NCBI GenBank assembly: GCA_021789755.1
Contig: JAJYJD010000203.1
Location: forward strand, 1 to 6,523
Source: Bacteroidota bacterium
GTDB taxonomy: Bacteria > Bacteroidota > Ignavibacteria > Kryptoniales > JAKASW01
Length of the DNA: 6,523 bases
Reading direction: 5' to 3'
The notes beneath the pieces were generated by a model, which had not been told where the DNA came from, did not search any database, and saw only the letters and a program-made list of their open reading frames with translations. Position 1 is the first letter of the stretch. Each line of letters begins with the position of its first letter. Below are positions 1-6,523 of the stretch, piece by piece. A program made the position numbers and the translations under genes.

Positions 1-99
1 TACGCTTCTCAATACCAAAAGCAATACGCCGGCCGTTGCGACGATCGCTGCAGTGATTCTGATGATTTTCCTTCTGAGTCTTTTTACGTCAAAGTCCAT
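1..99 (-). CDS. N-terminus of an unidentified membrane-anchored protein (partial, runs off the left edge)
   Basis: An open frame of 33 codons begins at an ATG (99-97) and runs off the left end of the window without a stop. It was read directly from the minus strand. The visible peptide starts MDFDVKRLRRKIIR, a basic stretch, followed by a hydrophobic segment (about residues 15-30: ITAAIVATAGVLLLVL) and then Arg-Ser. This is the pattern of an uncleaved N-terminal signal anchor with a cytoplasmic, positively charged start, so the rest is probably periplasmic or membrane-associated. The ATG is the only usable start: an in-frame TAA lies 14 codons upstream, with no ATG, GTG or TTG between. The Shine-Dalgarno match is weak (GAAAGA). 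A -10-like TATAAT lies about 40 bp upstream, so the gene may have its own promoter. Too little is visible to name a family. That it is a real gene is inferred from the well-formed anchor, the matching strand and the upstream element. Confidence 0.6.
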   Translation of the reverse strand, partial: MDFDVKRLRRKIIRITAAIVATAGVLLLVLRSV

Positions 100-140
100 G
101 TCAGTATCTTTCGCCCGCGGATTCTTACGGCTATTTAGGG

Positions 141-168
141 ATTATATTATGCAAAGTGGTCCCGACAA
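141..168 (-). promoter_or_regulatory. Candidate promoter for the leftmost membrane-protein gene
   Basis: Read on the minus strand, a perfect TATAAT (146-141) is preceded after 16 bp by TTGTCG (168-163), which matches four of six bases of the sigma-70 -35 consensus. The element would start a transcript roughly 35 nt before the ATG at 99. If the host belongs to Bacteroidota, its housekeeping promoters may follow a different consensus (-7 TAnnTTTG), so a consensus match alone is moderate evidence. Confidence 0.4.
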
Positions 169-229
169 AGGGAATGCCTTGAATGCACCGCACCAACTCG
201 GATGTCAAATGTGCGCGGCGTCCAATTCT

Positions 230-274
230 AGAAATCCCCGCACGAGGGGTCCCGTTATTATGCCGGGGATTTCT
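230..274. repeat. Perfect 11-bp inverted repeat, possible terminator after ctpA
   Basis: AGAAATCCCCG at 230-240 is the exact reverse complement of CGGGGATTTCT at 264-274, with a 23-nt loop. As RNA from the ctpA side, the hairpin starts about 96 nt after the ctpA stop and lies before the candidate promoter of the next gene, where a transcription terminator would be expected. The arms are not followed by a clean U-tract on either strand; the U-rich part (AUUUCU) lies inside the stem. It is therefore not a textbook intrinsic terminator. Smaller competing pairings exist in the same stretch, such as CCCC 236-239 with GGGG 245-248. It could also be an mRNA-stabilising 3' structure or a dispersed palindromic repeat. 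Confidence 0.5.
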
Positions 275-369
275 TCAAAGGACTACGCTCTCATACCCTG
301 ATATAAACGCCGGTATCTGTCTTTGAACACACCGAGTTGATCCGGCGCCAGGTCAAATCCCGGCACCCT

Positions 370-1983
370 CTATTCGAGGCCGGCTATTTGCTTAGCTTCA
401 GGGAAAAGTGTCAGGGCTTTCTGGAACTGATTGTCCAGAGTGAGGACGACCCTGTACCAGCCGTCGTTTCCCCAGATATTCCGGGCGATTTGCGCCTTCA
501 GGAGCATGGCGACGTACTTGATGTTCTTGTCGAAGTCTTCCCTTTTTATTTTGATTCCGGCTTTCACGGCTCTCGAGTATATATCATCAAGCGTTTTGTC
601 GGATACCTGGAACTCGCGGGTGAAATTCGCCGCATCACCGTATTCTTTTCGCATTCGATCCTGGTGCTGGCTCACATGATTATCCACATACTCCAGGAAT
701 ATTCTCTTCACCTGAAACTGGTAAATGAACTCAGGCACGTCTCCCATCTTAACGATATAATCGGGCGTTATTCCTCCACCGCCGTAAACTTTTCTGCCGT
801 CTGCGGTTTTGAATACCGGTCTGCCCGAATCGCTCTCGAGAGTATGCTGCAGGTTGGCACCCGACTTCTCGCTGCTGTCCACCTCGACTGGTTCCATGAA
901 ATATTTTGCGCGGTTCTTTCCGTACGGACGCTGGATCAGCCGGCCGCTCGGAGTATAATAGCGTGCGATCGTGATCCTGACCGCCGATCCATCGTCGAGG
1001 CTGAACTGCCTTTGCACCAGACCTTTGCCGAATGTCGTTTCACCGACGACCAATCCCCTGTCGAGGTCCTGTATGGCACCGGTTACAATCTCGCTCGCGG
1101 AAGCAGACCCGCCGTTAACCAGGAGTATCAGCGGAATCTTGTTGTAATTACCGCCGTTCGACGTGAAGTACTCGTTCGATTCGGGAATGCGGCCCTTCGT
1201 GTATACAATCGTCTTGCCTGCCGGTATGAATTCACTGGCGACATTGACGGCCTGATCGAGAAGCCCGCCGGGATTGTCGCGGAGATCAAGCACGAGCTCC
1301 TTCATTCCCTGAGCCTTCAGTTTCGTCAGGGCTTCCTCAAGCTCCTTGCCTGTAGTCTCGGCGAACCTGTTGATATAGATGTAGCCGACCTCCTTGTTGG
1401 CCATAAACGACGCAGTGACGGAGTAAAGCGGTATCTTGTCGCGTATTATTTCGAACTCGAGAGGTTTGTCGACGCCGGCGCGCACAACGGTAACGGTCAC
1501 TTTGGTCCCTTTCGGACCGCGGAGTTTCTTTTGGACCTCGTCACGCGTGATACCGATGGCTGACTTGCCGTCGATGCTGATTATCTTATCGCCGGCCTGG
1601 ATCCCCACCATTTCACTCGGCCCGCCGGCGATGGGAGATACGACCAACAGCGTGTCGTTGACGACGTCGTATTCGATGCCGACACCGTCGAACGAGCCGC
1701 GGAAATCCTCGGAAATCTGGCGCACATCTCTGGCCGGTATGTAGACTGAATGCGGATCGAGCTGGCCCAGCATGCCGTTGATAGCGGCATCGACAAGCTT
1801 CTGCGTATCGACGTTATCGACGTAGTATTTATCCGCGAGACTGAGAACGTCTTTGAATTTCTCGATCTGTTCATATATGTTGTCGCCGCTGAAAACATTC
1901 TGTATCTGGGTGCCTATCAGGATGCCCACCGCCACCAGCAGAATCGCGGCAGTCGTCGACAGCTTGCTCTTGAAAAACTTCAT
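370..1983 (-). CDS. ctpA: S41 family C-terminal processing peptidase (PDZ protease, CtpA type)
   Basis: This is a serine endopeptidase of the tail-specific/C-terminal processing family, which cleaves envelope or exported proteins near their C-termini. The 537-residue product begins with a basic stretch and a hydrophobic segment (about residues 10-26), a signal anchor or signal peptide that places the protease in the periplasm. A PDZ domain follows (about 95-175, including the GVGIEY and AGDKIISIDG segments), then the S41 core. The catalytic dyad is Ser295, in GGSASASEI, and Lys320, in TFGKGLVQ. The spacing of 25 residues is the same as in E. coli Prc (Ser430/Lys455). Gln324 matches the third conserved residue. 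DLRDNPGG (about 233-240) is another family hallmark. After GGGGITPDYIV (about 402-412) comes a further 125 residues, mostly predicted helical, ending in a KAQIARNIWG-like segment typical of Bacteroidota homologues. The ATG at 1983 is preferred over an upstream TTG at 1998 because AAAGGA sits 6 nt before it. The gene is separated by 196 bp from the GH57 gene upstream and is probably transcribed from its own promoter. Confidence 0.93.
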   Translation of the reverse strand: MKFFKSKLSTTAAILLVAVGILIGTQIQNVFSGDNIYEQIEKFKDVLSLADKYYVDNVDTQKLVDAAINGMLGQLDPHSVYIPARDVRQISEDFRGSFDGVGIEYDVVNDTLLVVSPIAGGPSEMVGIQAGDKIISIDGKSAIGITRDEVQKKLRGPKGTKVTVTVVRAGVDKPLEFEIIRDKIPLYSVTASFMANKEVGYIYINRFAETTGKELEEALTKLKAQGMKELVLDLRDNPGGLLDQAVNVASEFIPAGKTIVYTKGRIPESNEYFTSNGGNYNKIPLILLVNGGSASASEIVTGAIQDLDRGLVVGETTFGKGLVQRQFSLDDGSAVRITIARYYTPSGRLIQRPYGKNRAKYFMEPVEVDSSEKSGANLQHTLESDSGRPVFKTADGRKVYGGGGITPDYIVKMGDVPEFIYQFQVKRIFLEYVDNHVSQHQDRMRKEYGDAANFTREFQVSDKTLDDIYSRAVKAGIKIKREDFDKNIKYVAMLLKAQIARNIWGNDGWYRVVLTLDNQFQKALTLFPEAKQIAGLE

Positions 1984-1995
1984 TTCACTTCCTTT
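1984..1995 (-). promoter_or_regulatory. Shine-Dalgarno site fixing the ctpA start
   Basis: On the minus strand AAAGGA (1995-1990) is followed by a 6-nt spacer (AGTGAA) and then ATG (1983-1981). An alternative in-frame TTG at 1998-1996 would place this AAAGGA inside the coding sequence and has no comparable site of its own. The ATG also starts the protein immediately before the KFFKSK basic stretch of the signal anchor. Confidence 0.75.
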
Positions 1996-2084
1996 CAAAG
2001 GATTGCTCCGGCCTCTTCAACAGTTCCCGGTTCAATTACGTTCGCTGCGATTTCCAAATAAGAGGCAACATCGGTAATCAAATC

Positions 2085-2117
2085 AATATAAAATAACCTG
2101 TTTTCCGCAAAAAGCAA
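2085..2117 (-). promoter_or_regulatory. Weak AT-rich promoter candidate upstream of ctpA
   Basis: The 196-bp gap between the GH57 stop and the ctpA start contains an AT-rich patch. On the minus strand TATATT (2090-2085) lies downstream of two -35-like hexamers: TTGCGG (2110-2105) with only 14 bp between, and TTGCTT (2117-2112) with 21 bp between. Neither spacing is standard. The patch is the most promoter-like part of the gap and would give a 5' leader of roughly 95 nt. No clear terminator follows the GH57 stop; a short wobble-containing stem (GGCGC/GTGCC) near 2126-2142 is not directly followed by a U-run. Confidence 0.22.
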
Positions 2118-2179
2118 CGTATGACAGATGGCACAGAAGAGCGCCCCCGGTCCAATAACGACTGATGAGACGACTCCAG

Positions 2180-4300
2180 CTACCTTATCTTGCTGAGCGT
2201 GAGCTTGAACTCAACGTCGAATTCCTTCTCAAGCTGGACTCGCGAATGGAGGAAAACCACGGAGCTCTGGTAGACTCTCTCAAACCCCGCTTCTGAAAGC
2301 GACACGGTCTCGATAGGAAATCTCCAGAGCGTCAGCGGCCGGTCCACTTCGACGGTGGCCTGCAAGCCCTGCCATTCATCCGACAGGGAAACCGAAGTGA
2401 CGGCTTCGGTAGTGCCGGCGCTTTTAAGACGCGGGTCTGCCGGTTTTGCATTGTTTATCGTGTAGTACCTGTCGTGCGCGTCGCCGGCCATCAGTCCGAA
2501 ATTGAACTCGACTCCAAAATCAACTCCCACAGGAGAAGGCCCCAGGTTTTGGACTTTGTACGCACAGAGTATGGTGCCGGTACTCTCCTTGAACTCGAAG
2601 GTCTTTGTCACTCTGACGGGTGTATTTATCCCGTCCTTGAGGGTCCCGTCTCGCGTGAACTGAATGGCGGCTTTCCCGTTCTTATGCGATATCTTTTTCA
2701 GGTAAGGCTTATCCACGAAATCGCCCAGCTCTTTGTACTTCGCGGCAGCGAACTCTTCGGGAGTCGAGTTTCCAATGAAATGGTCTATGAAAGAGGCACG
2801 CCTGTACCAGTCATAGTTGAGCAGTTTTTCCAGGCCGGCCTCCTTCGAGGTCACGATGTCATGGATGCTGAGGACCTCTCCGGCTTGCGCGCTTTTTTCG
2901 GAAGCACGTCTGAGCTTCTCGTGATAACCCTCGGGCCGCCTGCTGAGTATGTCGAGGAAGTTGAACGGGATCGGCTTGTAATCGAGCTCAAACATCGCCG
3001 CGCCCACCTCAGGCATGAAGTACGCATCCAGTGTGTTTGTCTCGACGAGAACTTCGTTCGACCCGTCCATGTCGAAGTCTTCCGGCGTCACGGTAAGCTT
3101 AGGTTTGTGCTCAATCTTGTCCAGGATTGTCTCTGCCTGGATCAGGCTTTTGTAAACCGGGTAACGCAGGTTTGGAAGATAAACGCCTCCGAAGACGCCG
3201 TGCCAGTAGGGATCATTACACTGCGCGGCCCAGACACTGTCAAGTGCACGTTCCACCGCGGCACTCCTGTGTTTTACTGCGTGAGCGCGCTCCGAAAGCC
3301 TTATCATTTTCTTATGGATATTATTCACTTCCGGATATTTTGCCAGGAAATTTCTCCAGTATCCTCCGCGCACAAACTCCTCGTAATTCTCGAAAAGGTC
3401 GGCCGCCTTAAGTTTCTTTTCGAATTCCTCGTACTTCCTGAAAAGCTCTTCCGGCAGCGCCCATTGAAGCATTTCTGCGTAAGACGCGTTCTGCAGGTAT
3501 ACACGACCGATAGGTTTTACCTTGGCCATCACTTCCGAGAAGTGGACGATGTTTATCCAGTCCGAATTGTCTTCGAGAGCCTTGAGGAAATCGGTGAGCC
3601 AGCCGTCTTCGTAGACATGTTTATATGTGTGCGGCCAAACGCCGAATTTCTCGCCGTCGTCGGCGTAGATTGCTATCCTGGAACCGTCTTCAGTGGCGAT
3701 CGAGCGAAGATATTCGATCGTCTTCGCAACCGGCTGGAACGGAATCGTGTACCTCATCGTCTTGCTTATCGGAAACACGTTAAGCATCCACCCTTGCTCC
3801 TCGGTCACATAATATCCGAGGAGGTTTTCATCCTTGAGCCCGACGTACTTGAAGTGAGTGTCGTCTATCGTCACCCATCTGACGCCGCTTTTCGCAATCG
3901 GCTTGACAATGTGTTGCTCCCATACGCGTTCGGCGAGCCACATACCGGTAGGCACCGTACGAAAATGTTTCTTGATGTACTCATTGAGTTTCTGTATTTG
4001 TCCCAGCTTGTCCTTATCGGGTATTACTGCAAGGATGGGTTCGTAGAAACCTCCCGTCATCATCTGGACCTGGCCGGACTTCACGAGGGATTTAAGCTGT
4101 GTGAAAATCTCGGGGTGATTCTTCTTGAGCCATTCGAGAAGGTATCCCGTATAGTGCTGGGAGATCTTGATCTTGGGAAATCGTGCGAGTACATCCAAGA
4201 ACGGCTTATAAGACTTCCGGTACGCATCTTCGAGAACGTGATCGAAGTTGCCGATGGGCTGATGGTTGTGAATCCCGAGGACAAGGTTGATAGTCTTCAA
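2180..4300 (-). CDS. GH57 4-alpha-glucanotransferase / alpha-amylase
   Basis: This is a retaining glycoside hydrolase family 57 enzyme acting on alpha-1,4-glucans (glycogen, maltodextrins, starch), by disproportionation or hydrolysis. The five GH57 conserved regions are visible: HNHQP (11-15), GGFYEPI (83-89), WLAERVWE (121-128), YADDGEKFG (212-220) and NASYAEMLQW (271-280). By alignment with the Thermococcus litoralis glucanotransferase (nucleophile Glu123, acid/base Asp214), the catalytic pair here is Glu124 and Asp215. A helical DUF1925-type domain follows (about 300-400, with a YWHGVFGGVYLPNLR segment at about 365-379), then a beta-rich DUF1926-type domain (about 405-700). The 706 residues are close to the usual 650-690. 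There is no signal peptide, so the enzyme is cytoplasmic and probably remodels glycogen or maltodextrin. The start is a TTG at 4300: it is the only start codon after the in-frame lysS stop 18 bp upstream, and HNHQP lies just 10 residues in, so later starts would remove the active site. The ribosome site is A-rich with no strong Shine-Dalgarno. Hydrolase and transferase activities cannot be told apart from sequence alone. Confidence 0.93.
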   Translation of the reverse strand: MKTINLVLGIHNHQPIGNFDHVLEDAYRKSYKPFLDVLARFPKIKISQHYTGYLLEWLKKNHPEIFTQLKSLVKSGQVQMMTGGFYEPILAVIPDKDKLGQIQKLNEYIKKHFRTVPTGMWLAERVWEQHIVKPIAKSGVRWVTIDDTHFKYVGLKDENLLGYYVTEEQGWMLNVFPISKTMRYTIPFQPVAKTIEYLRSIATEDGSRIAIYADDGEKFGVWPHTYKHVYEDGWLTDFLKALEDNSDWINIVHFSEVMAKVKPIGRVYLQNASYAEMLQWALPEELFRKYEEFEKKLKAADLFENYEEFVRGGYWRNFLAKYPEVNNIHKKMIRLSERAHAVKHRSAAVERALDSVWAAQCNDPYWHGVFGGVYLPNLRYPVYKSLIQAETILDKIEHKPKLTVTPEDFDMDGSNEVLVETNTLDAYFMPEVGAAMFELDYKPIPFNFLDILSRRPEGYHEKLRRASEKSAQAGEVLSIHDIVTSKEAGLEKLLNYDWYRRASFIDHFIGNSTPEEFAAAKYKELGDFVDKPYLKKISHKNGKAAIQFTRDGTLKDGINTPVRVTKTFEFKESTGTILCAYKVQNLGPSPVGVDFGVEFNFGLMAGDAHDRYYTINNAKPADPRLKSAGTTEAVTSVSLSDEWQGLQATVEVDRPLTLWRFPIETVSLSEAGFERVYQSSVVFLHSRVQLEKEFDVEFKLTLSKIR

Positions 4301-4318
4301 AAGTTGCTTTTCTTTCTG

Positions 4319-5850
<1,532 letters not shown>

Positions 5851-5854
<4 letters not shown>

Positions 5855-6523
5855 TTCATCTTCCCGGCCGGTGTTTCTTTATACCTTATCAAGACGATTT
5901 TCTTTTCCTTGTTGTAGATTTCATCCATGCCCTTGAAGGACAAATCGATCATGCTTACGGAACCCACAAACTTCAGATTCCGTGTATGATTCAATTCATC
6001 CTTGAACTCGCCGCCTTTCAAAACTATCAGCGTCCCCGGCGGGATAATCTCGCCTCCGGCGGCCTCAAAATTCTTCAAGAATCCGCGCGACCATTTCGCG
6101 ACTTCCTCCAGTTTCCCGGCCGCACGACTCATAACATAATCAAAGCGGCGCTGAAATTCACGTTTCCTTGACAGTTCTTCAGCTCTCCCGATTACAACAT
6201 GAGCCCGCTCCAGCTGCATTCCATCCAAAATGGACGAAACTGCGGAGGTTTTCTTCCCGATCGAATCGAGCAGCCAGAGATCAATGCCTCTATATATGAT
6301 AAGGATTGGAATCCCAGGCAAGCCTCCGCCTGTACCGAGATCGAGCACCGAGGCATCCGGCTTCAATTTTTCCCCGAAAAGTAATGAGATCGAGTTCAGC
6401 GCGTGGTTCGGATAGAAATTCTCTTCATCCTTTCTGGAGATGAGATTTACATGTTTGTTTGCGGAGAGAAGGAGTTGGCGGTACATTTCGAATTGAGAGG
6501 TTTGTTCGTCACTTAAATTGAGC
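5851..6523 (-). CDS. rsmG: 16S rRNA (guanine527-N7)-methyltransferase RsmG, 5' end cut by the window
   Basis: RsmG (GidB) uses S-adenosylmethionine to methylate N7 of G527 in 16S rRNA; loss of this modification gives low-level streptomycin resistance in several bacteria. The Rossmann-type SAM site is clear: VLDLGTGGGLPGIP (near 6307-6348), followed by LLDSIGKK and the FDYVMSRAAG segment typical of RsmG. The open frame continues to the right edge without a stop. The 12 codons before the first visible ATG (6486-6484) read LNLSDEQTSQFE, which matches the usual RsmG N-terminus (LSxEQ..QFExY). That ATG is therefore internal, and the true start lies a few codons outside the window. Of about 225-230 residues expected, 223 are visible. 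The TGA stop (5853-5851) overlaps the TTG start of lysS. No promoter is visible because the upstream region is missing. Confidence 0.95.

Noticed and set aside
53..301. 82-codon plus-strand frame in the left intergenic region
   Set aside because: It overlaps the start of the minus-strand membrane gene, the promoter-like element and the inverted repeat, has no evident ribosome site and resembles no known protein.
337..1563. 408-codon open frame on the plus strand opposite ctpA
   Set aside because: It is again in register with the minus-strand codons and has no recognisable domain. The S41 protease on the other strand has intact catalytic motifs across the same bases.
1984..1998. TTG-initiated ctpA start five codons upstream of the ATG
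   Set aside because: The extra codons are the Shine-Dalgarno sequence itself (AAAGGA), and the downstream ATG is correctly spaced from it.
2041..2075. Eleven-codon minus-strand ORF (starting ATGTTGCCT) in the gap before ctpA
   Set aside because: It is very short, has no Shine-Dalgarno site and no feature of a leader peptide such as a run of regulatory codons.

Overview
The window looks like ordinary chromosomal sequence from a bacterium, most likely of the Bacteroidota/Chlorobiota (FCB) group, possibly an Ignavibacteria-like lineage. Two observations support this. The lysyl-tRNA synthetase has a short insertion (VVYDPFSD) just before its conserved RYRQRY segment, of a kind I associate with that group. 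The S41 protease has a long C-terminal domain of the type common in the same group. The lineage call is inference from remembered family features, not a search result. Base composition is roughly balanced, and all genes share a codon bias that avoids TTA, CTA and TCA. No sign of horizontal transfer was seen.

Every gene lies on the minus strand, so transcription runs right to left. From the right edge: rsmG (16S rRNA m7G527 methyltransferase, its 5' end cut by the window edge), lysS (class II lysyl-tRNA synthetase), a cytoplasmic GH57 4-alpha-glucanotransferase/alpha-amylase, a membrane-anchored S41 C-terminal processing protease (ctpA-type), and the first 33 codons of an unidentified membrane-anchored protein that leaves the window on the left.

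rsmG and lysS overlap by 4 bp (TTGA), and lysS is followed 18 bp later by the GH57 gene. These three genes therefore look like one transcription unit mixing translation functions with alpha-glucan metabolism. lysS and the GH57 gene both appear to start with TTG. A 196-bp gap then precedes ctpA, which has a good Shine-Dalgarno sequence in front of an ATG. A 270-bp gap follows ctpA. It contains a perfect 11-bp inverted repeat (230-240/264-274), a possible terminator, and a -10-like TATAAT element positioned to drive the leftmost gene.

There are no tRNA or rRNA genes, CRISPR arrays, insertion sequences or prophage genes. Very long plus-strand open frames, up to 849 codons, are in-register antisense shadows. 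I found no convincing evidence of a previously undescribed system. The points most worth a second look are the operon make-up, the TTG starts, the 11-bp inverted repeat and the truncated membrane gene.
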